The notes under the pieces: model-generated | The model's input: only the letters and a program-made list of their open reading frames with translations | Databases searched by the model: none | Told to the model about the DNA's origin: nothing | Position numbers and translations under genes: made by a program | From: Brevibacterium album DSM 18261 | Lineage (GTDB): Bacteria; Actinomycetota; Actinomycetes; Actinomycetales; Brevibacteriaceae | Direction of reading: 5' to 3' | DNA length: 64,000 nucleotides | Assembly (NCBI RefSeq): GCF_000426445.1 | Contig: NZ_AUFJ01000010.1 | Location: forward strand, 124,001-188,000 | Part shown: positions 53,281-62,560 of the stretch, one piece after another | Layout: each line of letters begins with the position of its first letter | Numbering within the stretch: the stretch's first letter is position 1

Positions 53281-53600
53281 GCGCTGACCTCCTCGTCGTC
53301 GGTCGTCGAATCGTCGCGGGTCCCCGTCACGGAGAGCACGAGCATGAAGATCGTGATCGAGAAGGCGATGACGATCGCGGTGAGGACGAACGCCTGCGGC
53401 AGCGGATCGGCGATCTGCGAGGGATCGCCGGGGGTGCCGAAGGGCTCGCCGCGCCGCGAGGTGCCGCCGGCGGCCATGAGCACGAGGTTCCCTGCGTGCC
53501 CCAGCAGGACGAAGCCGAGGATCACGCGCAGCATCTCGCGCTGCAGGAAGAGATAGACGGCGCCTGCCACGAGCAGGCCGGTGGTCACGGCGACGGTCAT
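53277..53600 (-). CDS. mrpC: Mrp antiporter subunit C (NuoK-like)
   Basis: 107 residues, three helices (LLVAGAVYLFLQREMLRVIL, LGHAGNLVLMAAGG, LTAIVIAFSITIFMLVL). Matches MnhC/NuoK, including DPLPQAFVLTAIVIAFS. Start overlaps the mrpA stop (ATGA). The longer open frame upstream belongs to the shadow of mrpA. Confidence 0.94.
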   Translation of the reverse strand: MTVAVTTGLLVAGAVYLFLQREMLRVILGFVLLGHAGNLVLMAAGGTSRRGEPFGTPGDPSQIADPLPQAFVLTAIVIAFSITIFMLVLSVTGTRDDSTTDDEEVSA

Positions 53601-56377
53601 CGCGGGCTCACCTCCTTGGTCCGGGCCGGGACATCGTCGTCGTGCAGCACGCGCTGACGACGTCCCAGCAGGTTGAGTGCCGCGAGCACGATCCCGATCA
53701 CGCCCAGGTACACGCCGATGTCGAACACCAGCGCGGTGCTGAGCGAGAGACCGAGCAGCTCGATGTGGAGCGGTGTGAGGAACGATCCCTCCAGGTAGCC
53801 CAGGAAGCCCGTCCCCACGCCGACCGCGACGCCCGCGCCGATGAGCATGAGATAGGGCCACCGCACGCGTGCGGCGGAATCGGAGGGGGCTGCCAGGTAG
53901 AGCAGGGCGAAGCCCGCACCTCCCATGAGGGCCGCGATGAACCCGCCGCCCGGCTCGTAGTGCCCGCGCAGCAGCAGGATGAGGGAGAGCAGCACGATCA
54001 CCGGTCCCAGGATCCGGGTGACGCTGTGCACGAACACCGAGTTCTCGCGCGCGTCGATGAGCGGCGTGCTCTCGTCCAGCTGCGTCGAGAGCGTGGGTGC
54101 CGGCCGACGCGAGTGCAGCAGCGCGGCGAGTGCGATGCCGGCGACGCCCAGCACCGTCAGCTCCCCCAGGGTGTCGAGGGCGCGGAAATCCACGAGGATG
54201 GTGTTGACGATGTTCGTCCCTCCCGTGGCTTCCTCGGCCTCGCTGAGGTAGTAACTGGCGGCATCGGACATCTCTCGCCTGCCGGTGAGCGCCCAGACCC
54301 CCAGTGCCGCGGCGAGGCCTCCGCCGGCGGCGAGCGCAGCGGCCGGCAGCCGGGACCGCCGCGAGGAGCGCTCGAAGCGGGCTGGGAGCCTGCGCAGGAG
54401 CAGGACCATGACGCAGACCGTGAGGATCTCGACGAGGAGCTGGGTCAGCGCCACGTCCGCGGCGCCGAGCGCGAAGTACCACAGCGTCATCGCGAAGCCG
54501 ACCACGCCGGTGACCACGATGGCGGAGATGCGCGTGCGCGCCCTCACCGCCCCGACCACTCCCGCGAGGACGAGGGCGACGAGCGCCCAGTCCAGGGGCT
54601 GGGAGGGCGCGCCCACGAGAGGGGGCAGCTCGCCCACGGCGAGGACTCCGGCCAGCGCCAGCCCCATGAGGCACACGATGGGCACGGCCAGGTGGAGGCG
54701 AGGCGCCCGGCCGCCCGTGGTCCGGCCGACGAGGGCGCCGAGGCGGATGATCCCGGCGCGCACGGCATCGACCGCCGTCAGGCCCGAGAGCGGCAGAGCG
54801 AGCGGAGCGGCCAGCGCATCCACGCGGCGCCGGGCCAGCACGAGGCCGATGCCCGCCGTGAGGACGAGCGCTGAGACACCGAGTGCGGCATTGAAGCCGT
54901 GCCACAGACTCAGATGCACATCTGCGGCACCACCGGCGGCGGCAGCGACCGCCGCGGACACCGCGCCGTCCAGGGGCGCGGGCAGGACCCCGAGCACCAG
55001 GCCCGCGACCGCGGCGAGGGCGGGGACGGACCAGAAGCCGGCGGGCGCCTCGGGCACGGTCCTGTCTGCACGGGCGCGACCGCCGCCGAAGGCGCCGAGC
55101 ACGATCCTGGCGGAGTACGCGAAGGTGAGCACCGATGTCAGCGCCGCGGCAGCGGTGACGACGAGCGGCACCCAGGCGAGCCCGGGCGCCTCGAGGAACG
55201 CCGTGAACATGAGCTCCTTGCTCACGAAGCCCAGCAGCAGGGGCACACCGGCCATGGAGGCGCAGGCGAGGACGAGCGCGAGCCCCGTGACCGGCATCCG
55301 CAGCCGCAGGCCGGCGAGCTCACGGGAGTCGCGGGTGCCGGCCTCGTGGTCGATGACGCCCACCAGCATGAAGGCGGCGGACTTGAACAGCGCATGCGCC
55401 GCCGTATGGACCACTGCGGCAGTGATTGCGGCGGGGGTGCCTATGCCGATCATCGCCGTGAGCAGACCCAGCTGGCTCATCGTCGAATAGGCCAGCAGCT
55501 CCTTGAGGTCGTGCCTGCGCAGCGCGGCGACGGCTCCGAACAGCGCCGTGAACAGACCGGCGCTCACCAGCAGGGCGGTCCACAGCGGCACGTCCGCGAG
55601 CACCGGGGAGAAGCGGAACATCAGGTAGATGCCCGCCTTGACCATGGCCGCCGCGTGCAGATAGGCCGACACCGGGGTGATCGCGACCATCGAGTCCGGC
55701 AGCCAGGACTGGAAGGGGAACTGGGCGGACTTCGTGAACGCGGCGCCTGCGAGCAGGGCCGCTGCGGCGATGCCGAAGCCGGGGTCCGTGTGCCAGGCAG
55801 GGTCTGCGAGCGCCTCGCTGATCCGGGTGGTCCCGGTGCGCACGGCGATGAGCGCGACGGCACCGAGGAGGCTCAGGCCGCCGGCCGCGGTGACGAGGAG
55901 GGTCCGGAGCGCCGGTTCCCGGGCATGCGGACCGGAGCGTGCGATGAGGAAGAAGGAGCACAGCGTCGTCGCCTCCCAGGCCACGAACAGCACCACGAGG
56001 TCGTCCGCGAGCACGAGCAGCAGCATGGCCAGCGCGAAGGCGGTCATGAGCACGTAGAAGCTCATGTGCCTCCCGGCGATGCCCAGATAGCGGCCCGAGT
56101 AGACGAGCACACCGGCGCCGATCACGAGGACCAGCAGGGAGAAGAGCAGGGAGAGGCCGTCTAGGCGCAGGGCCAGGCCGATGTCCAGGGTGGGCATCCA
56201 CGGGACGAGCGCCTCGACCGGCGCGCCGCCGGAGTCCGCCGCGGCGAGCACGAGGAACACGGCCGCCGCCAGCAGGGGGACGGCAAGCAGCCAGCCGGTC
56301 TCACGGCCCAGGCGCGAGCTGAGGACGGGAACGGCGAGACAGGAGAGGAGTACGACTAGGAGGGAAGCGAAGAGCAT
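53597..56377 (-). CDS. mrpA: Mrp antiporter subunit A with fused MrpB domain
   Basis: 926 residues. N-terminal NuoL/MnhA part (about 1-500; LVVLFVAWEATTLCSFFLIA, TKSAQFPFQSWLPDSMVAITPVSA with the conserved Lys/Pro helix, AYSTMSQLGLLTAMIG), the MrpA-specific MnhA C-terminal helices (about 560-760), and an MnhB domain at the end (residues about 770-910; LIDARENSVFVHSVTRILGP, HYEPGGGFIAALMGG). No separate mrpB exists, as in other actinobacteria. Secondary Na+(K+)/H+ antiporter for pH and salt homeostasis. ATG at 56377. Confidence 0.95.
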   Translation of the reverse strand: MLFASLLVVLLSCLAVPVLSSRLGRETGWLLAVPLLAAAVFLVLAAADSGGAPVEALVPWMPTLDIGLALRLDGLSLLFSLLVLVIGAGVLVYSGRYLGIAGRHMSFYVLMTAFALAMLLLVLADDLVVLFVAWEATTLCSFFLIARSGPHAREPALRTLLVTAAGGLSLLGAVALIAVRTGTTRISEALADPAWHTDPGFGIAAAALLAGAAFTKSAQFPFQSWLPDSMVAITPVSAYLHAAAMVKAGIYLMFRFSPVLADVPLWTALLVSAGLFTALFGAVAALRRHDLKELLAYSTMSQLGLLTAMIGIGTPAAITAAVVHTAAHALFKSAAFMLVGVIDHEAGTRDSRELAGLRLRMPVTGLALVLACASMAGVPLLLGFVSKELMFTAFLEAPGLAWVPLVVTAAAALTSVLTFAYSARIVLGAFGGGRARADRTVPEAPAGFWSVPALAAVAGLVLGVLPAPLDGAVSAAVAAAAGGAADVHLSLWHGFNAALGVSALVLTAGIGLVLARRRVDALAAPLALPLSGLTAVDAVRAGIIRLGALVGRTTGGRAPRLHLAVPIVCLMGLALAGVLAVGELPPLVGAPSQPLDWALVALVLAGVVGAVRARTRISAIVVTGVVGFAMTLWYFALGAADVALTQLLVEILTVCVMVLLLRRLPARFERSSRRSRLPAAALAAGGGLAAALGVWALTGRREMSDAASYYLSEAEEATGGTNIVNTILVDFRALDTLGELTVLGVAGIALAALLHSRRPAPTLSTQLDESTPLIDARENSVFVHSVTRILGPVIVLLSLILLLRGHYEPGGGFIAALMGGAGFALLYLAAPSDSAARVRWPYLMLIGAGVAVGVGTGFLGYLEGSFLTPLHIELLGLSLSTALVFDIGVYLGVIGIVLAALNLLGRRQRVLHDDDVPARTKEVSPR

Positions 56378-56871
56378 GGATCCGCCTCGGATCGTCGGAA
56401 CAGGACAGACAGTCCATCAGACCGAACAGACGCACTTCTCCCCCGGGAATGCGGAGCGGGAGGTCCGCGATATGCGCGGAGACGCCGGGAATGCCTGGAC
56501 CCGCGCACAGATCATGCAGCGTCGCTGTCAGGTTCCACGGATGGGTGCTCTGCGCTGAGGCACTGTGCGCGGCGCGGTTCATCGCGTCCGGCACCGGGTG
56601 CTCCTCAGCTGTAGGGCGTCACGCCGTTCGGCCGATGCTCAGGCAGCGGCGAGGTTGGGCTGACCGCCCGAGAGCATGGGACCCCAGTGAGTGGGATGTC
56701 CGTTCGTACCGGCAGGAAAGAGCACCCTGAAGATCGGCGCGAACGCCGTGCGGGAGGCTCCTCGGTGAACAGACATCGCGGGGAACAGTACCACACAGTG
56801 TGAGGCAGAGCGCAAACCGCGCTGCGGACGCGGACGCGCGGACCGGCACCCCGCCGGGCCCGGTGCCCCGC
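56378..56871. other. 494-nt gene-free spacer between mrpA and the topoisomerase gene
   Basis: Holds the upstream region of the mrp operon and the downstream region of the parE/gyrB gene. Visible: a 6-bp inverted repeat TCCGCG/CGCGGA around ATATG (56464-56480), and GCATTCCCGG occurring twice on the minus strand. No convincing promoter, ORF, tRNA or terminator. Some short Arg-rich open frames here are not supported. Confidence 0.5.
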
Positions 56872-58995
56872 TCAGGCGTCGATGCGCTCGAGGTCCAGCG
56901 CTGCGGCGCCGGCGATGATGAACTCCTTGCGCGGGGCCACCTCCGAGCCCATGAGCAGGGAGAACGTGTTCTGCGCGCGCTCGGCGTCGGCCATCGTCAC
57001 GCGGCGCAGGCTGCGCATGCCGGGGTCCATCGTCGTCTCCGCGAGCTGGTCCGCGTCCATCTCGCCGAGGCCCTTGTAGCGCTGCGGCTCCTTGTACGTC
57101 TTCCGCTGCCGGTCCAGCTTCTTCAGCAGGGCGGTGACCTCGGCCTCCGAGTAGGTGTAGACGACCTCGTTGGCCTTCCCCCGGTTGACGATCTCGACGC
57201 GATGCAGCGGGGGCACGGCGGCGAAGACCCGCCCGGCCTCGACGAGCGGCCGCATGTAGCGGAAGAACAGCGTGAGGAGCAGGGTGCGGATGTGCGCACC
57301 GTCGACGTCCGCATCCGTCATGATGATGATCTTGCCGTAGCGGACGGAGGCGAGGTCGAAGCTGCGGCCGGAGCCGGCGCCCACCACCTGCGTGAGCGCG
57401 GCGCACTCCGCATTCGCGAGCATGTCCGCCACCGAGGCCTTCTGCACGTTGAGGATCTTGCCCCGGATGGGGAAGAGCGCCTGGAACTCGGAGTCCCGTG
57501 CGGCCTTGGCGGTGCCCATAGCGGAATCGCCCTCGACGATGAAGAGCTCCGTGGACTCCGACTCGCTCACGCGGCAGTCGTAGAGCTTGGCCGGCAGCGA
57601 GGACGATTCGAGCGCGGTCTTGCGCCGCTGGTTCTCCCGGTGCGTGCGTGCGCTGATGCGTGCCTTCATCTCCGCGACGACCTTCTCGAGCAACGCGGCG
57701 GACTGGCCCTTCGCGGGCCGCGCGCTCGATTCGAGCACGGCCTTCAGCTCCCGGTCCACCGTCTTCGCGACGATCTGCCTCACCGCCGCAGTGCCGAGGA
57801 CCTCCTTCGTCTGCCCCTCGAACTGCGGCTCGGCCAGGCGCACCGTCACGACGGCGGTGAGACCGGAGAGCACATCGTCCTTCTCGACCCTGTCCTTGCC
57901 CGCCTTGAGCTTGCGGGCATTGGCCTCGACCGCCTTGCGCAGGGTCCGCAGGAGCGCCTGCTCGAAGCCGGTGACGTGGGTGCCGCCCTTGGGGGTGGCG
58001 ATGATGTTGACGAAGCTCTTGAGCGTCGTGTCGTAGCCCGTGCCCCAGCGCAGCGCGATGTCGACGCCCACGGTCCGGGAGACCTCCTCGGAGACCATCC
58101 GCCCGTCCTCGCCCAGGACGGGCACGGTCTCCGTGAACGTCCCCTCCCCGGACAGGCGCCACACGTCCGTGAGCGCGGGATCGTGGGAGAGGTGCTCGGC
58201 GAACTCGGAGATGCCGCCGTCGTACCGGAACTCCTCCGTGCGCTCGGCCAGCGGCTCGCCGGCCTCGTCCCTGGCGACGCCGCGGCGGTCGTGGATCGTG
58301 ATGCCGAGGCCGGGAACGAGGAACGCGGTCTGCCGGGCCCGGTCGACGAGCTCGGAGTAGGAGAACTGCGCGTCCGCGAGGAAGATCTGGGGATCGGCCC
58401 AGTACCGCACCCGGGTGCCGGTGAGGCCGCGCTTGGCCTTCCCGACGACCTCGGGCGGAGTGGGCTCGGTGAACGGCGTGAAGGGACTGAGCGGGCCGGT
58501 CCCGGCGGTGTCGTCGAAGCGTCCGGGCTCGCCGCGGCGGAACGACATCCGGTGCACCTTGCCCGCACGCGTCACCTCGACGTCGAGGCGGGCCGAGAGC
58601 GCGTTGACGACGGAGGCGCCCACGCCGTGCAGGCCGCCCGAGGCGCTGTAGGAGCCGCCGCCGAACTTGCCGCCGGCATGCAGCTTGGTCATGACGACCT
58701 CGACCCCGGAGAGCCCGGTCTTCGGCTCGATGTCGACGGGGATGCCGCGGCCGCGGTCGGTGACGACGACGGAGCCGTCGGCCTCGAGGGCGATCTCGAT
58801 GGACTCGCCGTGGCCGCCGAGCGCCTCGTCGACGGAGTTGTCGATGATCTCCCACAGGCAGTGCATGAGGCCGCGCGAGTCCGTCGAGCCGATGTACATG
58901 CCGGGGCGCTTGCGGACCGCCTCGAGCCCGGAGAGCACCGAGAGGTGCCGTGCGTCATAGCTCATATCGGTCTTCGCGCTGCTCCGGCCTGCCAC
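56872..58995 (-). CDS. parE: type IIA DNA topoisomerase subunit B (ParE/GyrB-like)
   Basis: ATPase subunit of a gyrase or topoisomerase IV. 707 residues. GHKL ATP site: GMYIGSTDSRGLMHCLWEIIDN, TDRGRGIPVDI, GGLHGVGASVVNAL. Transducer Lys region LKAGKDRVEKDDVL. Toprim: FIVEGDSAMGTAKAARD and DADVDGAHIRTLLLTLFFRYM. Location near sigA suggests the actinobacterial parE paralogue rather than the replication-origin gyrB; no A subunit is in the window. GTG at 58995 is preferred because GAGAGGGG precedes it at good spacing; ATG at 58965 is the alternative. Confidence 0.92.
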   Translation of the reverse strand: MAGRSSAKTDMSYDARHLSVLSGLEAVRKRPGMYIGSTDSRGLMHCLWEIIDNSVDEALGGHGESIEIALEADGSVVVTDRGRGIPVDIEPKTGLSGVEVVMTKLHAGGKFGGGSYSASGGLHGVGASVVNALSARLDVEVTRAGKVHRMSFRRGEPGRFDDTAGTGPLSPFTPFTEPTPPEVVGKAKRGLTGTRVRYWADPQIFLADAQFSYSELVDRARQTAFLVPGLGITIHDRRGVARDEAGEPLAERTEEFRYDGGISEFAEHLSHDPALTDVWRLSGEGTFTETVPVLGEDGRMVSEEVSRTVGVDIALRWGTGYDTTLKSFVNIIATPKGGTHVTGFEQALLRTLRKAVEANARKLKAGKDRVEKDDVLSGLTAVVTVRLAEPQFEGQTKEVLGTAAVRQIVAKTVDRELKAVLESSARPAKGQSAALLEKVVAEMKARISARTHRENQRRKTALESSSLPAKLYDCRVSESESTELFIVEGDSAMGTAKAARDSEFQALFPIRGKILNVQKASVADMLANAECAALTQVVGAGSGRSFDLASVRYGKIIIMTDADVDGAHIRTLLLTLFFRYMRPLVEAGRVFAAVPPLHRVEIVNRGKANEVVYTYSEAEVTALLKKLDRQRKTYKEPQRYKGLGEMDADQLAETTMDPGMRSLRRVTMADAERAQNTFSLLMGSEVAPRKEFIIAGAAALDLERIDA

Positions 58996-59109
58996 TGGTG
59001 CCCCTCTCGCCTGCTGATCCGACGCACCATTGTATTCCCCGGGGCGGACACGGCCGCGGAGCCGGCACAGGCGCGCCGGATCCGAGGCCCCCTCGCATAG
59101 GCTGAGCGG

Positions 59110-60009
59110 GTGACCCCGCCCTCGCTCCCCCACGGCGGCGCTCCCGCTCGCAGCGCTCCTGCCCGCCGCGCCGGCCGGCCTCGTCGTGCCGTGCGTCCCC
59201 GCCGGGCCCTCGCGCTGGGGGCCGCCGCCGTGGTCCTGGCCGTCGTGGCGGGATGCGAGGCGCCGGGCGCGGAGCCGGGCCCCTCACCCGATGAGCCCGC
59301 TGCCGCCTCCGCGGCGAAGACCGGGACCGCTTCCGAGGCGACGGCCTCGGCGCCGCCGCTCACCGGCCTGACCCTCGCCGTCGATCCCGGCCACAACGGC
59401 GGGAACGCCGCGGATCCGGCGGCGCTCGGAGAGCAGGTCCCCGACGGCCGCGACGGCACGAAGGACTGCAACACGGTGGGGACGGAATCGGATGACGGGT
59501 ATCCCGAGCATCGCTTCGCCTGGGAGCTCGCGCAGGCGCTGGTCGCGCAGGTCGAGGAGGCCGGGGGCGAAGCGGTGCTGAGCCGGGACTCCGATGACGG
59601 GGTGGGACCGTGCGTGGACGAGCGCGGAAAGTTCGCGGGCGAGGCGGACGCCGATGCGCTCATCAGCCTCCATGCCAACGGGACGGAGGACAGGAGCGCC
59701 GCCGGCTTCCACGTCATCACGGGTGCCGCGGGGGCGGCCGCCGATGACGAGGCCGTCAGGGCCTCGCGCGAGATCGCCGAGGCCCTGGTCGCAGAGCTCG
59801 AGAACGAGGGCCTCGAGCGCAATCCCGCCTATGACGAGGTGGTCGAGCGGGCGGACCTCGCAACCCTGAGCAATGCGTCGGTGCCCGCGGTCATGCTCGA
59901 GGCCGGTGAGATGCGCAGCGCTGCGGACGCCGAACTCCTCGCCTCCGAGGAGGGACAGGAGCGGATCGCCCGGGCGATCGTCGCAGCGCTCGGGCGGGCG
60001 CTGGGCTGA
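59110..60009 (+). CDS. lipoprotein N-acetylmuramoyl-L-alanine amidase (Amidase_3)
   Basis: 299 residues. Basic n-region, then hydrophobic LALGAAAVVLAVVAGC with a VAGC lipobox, so the mature protein is lipid-anchored outside. The Amidase_3 domain (about 90-298) has all zinc ligands: His in AVDPGHNGG, Glu in GYPEHRFAWELAQAL, His in ALISLHANGT; catalytic Glu in AVMLEAGEM. Cleaves the amide between muramic acid and the stem peptide. A 45-residue insertion (KDCNTVGTESDDGY) follows the first His. GTG at 59110; TAGGCT lies 6 nt before it and no ribosome-binding site is seen (possible leaderless start). Confidence 0.9.
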   Translation: MTPPSLPHGGAPARSAPARRAGRPRRAVRPRRALALGAAAVVLAVVAGCEAPGAEPGPSPDEPAAASAAKTGTASEATASAPPLTGLTLAVDPGHNGGNAADPAALGEQVPDGRDGTKDCNTVGTESDDGYPEHRFAWELAQALVAQVEEAGGEAVLSRDSDDGVGPCVDERGKFAGEADADALISLHANGTEDRSAAGFHVITGAAGAAADDEAVRASREIAEALVAELENEGLERNPAYDEVVERADLATLSNASVPAVMLEAGEMRSAADAELLASEEGQERIARAIVAALGRALG

Positions 60010-60033
60010 GCCCGCCCCGGCCCGGGCGCGGCC

Positions 60034-60453
60034 TCAGCCCGGGTGCACGAGGCGCAGCTGCGGGAAGTACGTGCGGTACCGGGATGCGTCTCGCGTGAGC
60101 AGACGACTGCCGGAGACCGCGGCGTGCGCCCCGATGTAGAAGTCCGGCAGCGGTGACCTCTTCTCACCTCCGCGGCGCCGGTAGGCGAGAAACGCCTTGC
60201 CCGCGAGGAATCCCGCCGCCCACGGCAGCTCCTCACGGACGAACAGGCTCCTCGGAAGCGCCGCGTCAACGTCCTCGATCCTCTCGAACCCCACCGAGAC
60301 CTCCGTGTAGATGATCGGGCTGATCACCGCCGCGCCTCGATCGAGCGCCTCCGACAGCGCTCTCGTCGACCAGTCGGCCCAGTTCTCGTCGTCGGTGAGC
60401 ACGTCCAGCAGGACATTCGAGTCGATCAGGGTCCTGGGGGTGTCAATCGCCAC
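60034..60453 (-). CDS. vapC: PIN-domain ribonuclease toxin (VapC type)
   Basis: 139 residues. PIN acidic residues: Asp in RTLIDSNVLLDVL, Glu in IYTEVSVGFERIED, Asp in PLPDFYIGAHAAV and Asp in LLTRDASRY. Probably cleaves tRNA or other RNA when free of antitoxin. GTG at 60453 with GGAG 7 nt upstream overlaps the antitoxin stop by 11 nt; an ATG at 60474 is the alternative. Convergent with the amidase gene. Confidence 0.9.
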   Translation of the reverse strand: MAIDTPRTLIDSNVLLDVLTDDENWADWSTRALSEALDRGAAVISPIIYTEVSVGFERIEDVDAALPRSLFVREELPWAAGFLAGKAFLAYRRRGGEKRSPLPDFYIGAHAAVSGSRLLTRDASRYRTYFPQLRLVHPG

Positions 60454-60670
60454 GCAGCATCTCCATGAGCTCATCCGTGCTCAGGTCAGTGGTGGCGCGT
60501 CCGCGCAGCCGTCTCACCGCTCGCTCACCCGGCGTCCCCCCTGTATCACGATGGACGATCCGGAGGCCCTCAGGCCCTGCGATCACATCGACCTCGTCCC
60601 CTTCCGCGAAGCCGAAGCGCCGCCGCAGCTCCGCCGGGATCGTCACCTGGCCCTTGCTATTCAGCCTCAT
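60443..60670 (-). CDS. vapB: AbrB/VapB-type antitoxin
   Basis: 75 residues. N-terminal swapped-hairpin AbrB (SpoVT) DNA-binding domain MRLNSKGQVTIPAELRRRFG, FAEGDEVDVIAG. The C-terminal part (SERAVRRLRG to TDELMEMLRGD) should block the PIN active site. ATG at 60670 with GGGAGGGGAG upstream. Leads the vapBC operon; an AT-rich operator lies upstream. Confidence 0.92.
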   Translation of the reverse strand: MRLNSKGQVTIPAELRRRFGFAEGDEVDVIAGPEGLRIVHRDTGGTPGERAVRRLRGRATTDLSTDELMEMLRGD

Positions 60671-60710
60671 GGGGCTCCCCTCCCCGCAGCGTCCTCCACC
60701 GCGACCTCGA

Positions 60711-60741
60711 TGTAATACCTCCTACATGTATTACATGTTAC
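60711..60741 (-). promoter_or_regulatory. vapBC operator/promoter region
   Basis: Perfect 8-bp inverted repeat TGTAATAC (60711-60718) and GTATTACA (60728-60735), overlapped by a second ACATGT/ACATGT pair (60724-60729 and 60733-60738). AT-rich within very GC-rich surroundings. AbrB-type antitoxins are known to autoregulate at such sites. Confidence 0.7.
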
Positions 60742-60825
60742 CCGCCCGCCCGCTCGCTCCGCGGTTCGGCGCTCACGTAGGCTCGGGAGCCGTCTGCCCT
60801 TCCGCCGTTCGAGAGGACCTCGCGC

Positions 60826-61638
60826 ATGCCCGCCCAATACACCGTTCCGCCCGCAGGGGCACCCTGCTGGTTCGACCTCACGACGCCCGATCTCGAAGCC
60901 TCGTCCGCGTTCTACGCAGCACTGCTGGGCTGGGAGTTCTCCGGCGCCGGGCCGATGGGCATGGGCAGCGCCGCCGTGCACGGCGGCCGCCGCCTCGCGG
61001 GCCTGAGCCCCCAGCCGGAGGGACAGGACTCGCCCGCGTTCTGGACGCTGTACTTCCGCGTCGACGGCTTCGACGAGTTCATGGCCGGGCTGGAGAAGGC
61101 GCGGGGCAGGCCGCTCATGGCCGTTCCCGGCTTCGACACCGATGCGAGCGTCGCACTGGCCGCCGATTCCACGGGCACCGCCTTCGGCGTGCTCGAATAC
61201 GGCGATGAGCGGGGCATGGGCGCCTTCGGCACGCCCGGCGCCCTCGCATGGGCCGAGCTGTTCACGAAGGACATGCGCGCCGTCGAGTTCTACCGCACGG
61301 TGTTCGGTTGGGAGACCTCCCCGCTCTCGCAGACGGAGGAGCAGAGCTACCTCGGCTTCGCGCTCGGCAGTTCGAGCTCCAACACCGCCGACTCCGCGAC
61401 CGCGGACGGTGCCCTGCTGGGCGGGATCCTCGACGCCTCGGCGCTCGAGGTGCCCGCGCACTGGGAGGCGCATTTCGCGGTCGAGGACGTCGATGCCGCG
61501 GCCGCGCAGGTCGTGGAGCTCGGCGGCGATGTGCTCGCCGCACCGCACGACTCCTTCCACGGCAGGGTGGGACGCTTCGTGGACCCGCACCTCGCGGCGT
61601 TCACACTGGTGAGCTTCGCGGCCCCTGAGAGCGAATAA
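60826..61638 (+). CDS. two-domain VOC (glyoxalase-like) protein
   Basis: 270 residues with two beta-alpha-beta-beta-beta vicinal-oxygen-chelate repeats (about 8-125 and 132-265). Features: GAPCWFDLTTPDLEASSAFYAALLGWEF, GALAWAELFTKDMRAVEFYRTVFGW, GGDVLAAPHDSFHGRVGRFVDP. Few obvious metal ligands (His is replaced by Trp-Phe-Asp in the first strand), so perhaps a binding protein rather than an enzyme. Such paired-VOC proteins are common in actinobacteria, often resistance- or stress-related. ATG at 60826, with GAGAGGA upstream. Confidence 0.85.
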   Translation: MPAQYTVPPAGAPCWFDLTTPDLEASSAFYAALLGWEFSGAGPMGMGSAAVHGGRRLAGLSPQPEGQDSPAFWTLYFRVDGFDEFMAGLEKARGRPLMAVPGFDTDASVALAADSTGTAFGVLEYGDERGMGAFGTPGALAWAELFTKDMRAVEFYRTVFGWETSPLSQTEEQSYLGFALGSSSSNTADSATADGALLGGILDASALEVPAHWEAHFAVEDVDAAAAQVVELGGDVLAAPHDSFHGRVGRFVDPHLAAFTLVSFAAPESE

Positions 61639-62401
61639 GGCGCAGGGCGAGATCGGCCCGGTCGGTGACGAGGCCGTCCACCCCCGCCTGCGTGAGCGCG
61701 CGCATGCGCGCGGGATCATTCACCGTCCACACGTGGACCTCGACGCCGCCGGCATGGGCGGTGTCGAGGAGGGCGGGAGTGAGCACGGGGAGGATGCCCT
61801 GGCGCTCCGGGATCTGCGCCGCGTCGAGGCCGGAGAGCGCCCGGTGCGCCAGCCGCCGCGAACCTGTGAGCGCTGCGAGCATGAGGGCGGCCACCCCGTG
61901 CTCCCCCGGCGAGGTCGCCGGTCGTCTGCCGCCGGGCACGGCCTGGGCCGCGGCCAGCGCCCGCCGGCGCCGGGAGTCGGAGAAGCTCGTGAGCAGGCAG
62001 CGGCGCCAGTGCGGGCCGATGAGCGCCCCAGCCGGAGCCGCCGCGGCATCCGCCTTGACATCGATGTTGAAGCGGAGCCCCGGGAAGGAGCCGAGGGCCT
62101 CGGTCAGTGTGAGCAGGCCCCCGCGCGCGGCCATGAGCTCCCTGAGCTCATCGACCGTCACCTCGGCGAGCGTCCGCGGGTCACCCGTGAGCCGTTCGAG
62201 GCTGTCGTCGTGGAAGAGGACGACGGTGCCGTCGGCCGTGAGATGGCAGTCCGATTCGACATAGGCCGCGCCCGTCGCCGCTGCGGCAGCGACCGCGGCG
62301 GCGGAGTTCTCCACGACGCCGGCCGCGGCCATCTCCGGAGTCACGAGACCCCTGTGCGCAAGCACCCGCGGACCGTCACCGCTCAGATAGGGATGCGGCA
62401 C
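61601..62401 (-). CDS. glycerophosphodiester phosphodiesterase
   Basis: 266 residues. GDPD fold: VLAHRGLVTPE (catalytic His), VENSAAAVAAAAATGAAYVESDCHL, VLFHDDSLERLTG (second His, metal Asp), FNIDVKADAAA. Hydrolyses glycerophosphodiesters to glycerol-3-phosphate and alcohol; no signal peptide, so cytoplasmic. GTG at 62401 with AAAGGAGG upstream. Its 3' end overlaps the convergent VOC gene by 38 nt. Confidence 0.92.
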   Translation of the reverse strand: MPHPYLSGDGPRVLAHRGLVTPEMAAAGVVENSAAAVAAAAATGAAYVESDCHLTADGTVVLFHDDSLERLTGDPRTLAEVTVDELRELMAARGGLLTLTEALGSFPGLRFNIDVKADAAAAPAGALIGPHWRRCLLTSFSDSRRRRALAAAQAVPGGRRPATSPGEHGVAALMLAALTGSRRLAHRALSGLDAAQIPERQGILPVLTPALLDTAHAGGVEVHVWTVNDPARMRALTQAGVDGLVTDRADLALRLIRSQGPRSSPV

Positions 62402-62560
62402 AGGGCCTCCTTTCGCACATCCGGGTTCTCCCTCGCCGACTCTATGCCAGGCCTGAATCTCGTTCCGAAACCAGTCACACCGCGCCTCTGTCCGCCGGAG
62501 GAGCGTCCGTCGGTGACGAGCGCGCACTTCGCGCCCAGGCGATGTGCCCAGGGTCCGGGA

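Noticed and set aside
56378..56871. Possible small RNA or riboswitch in the mrp upstream region
   Set aside because: Only short inverted repeats; no known cation-riboswitch consensus and no promoter seen.
56800..59100. 766-codon plus-strand frame opposite parE
   Set aside because: Antisense shadow of a clear topoisomerase gene.
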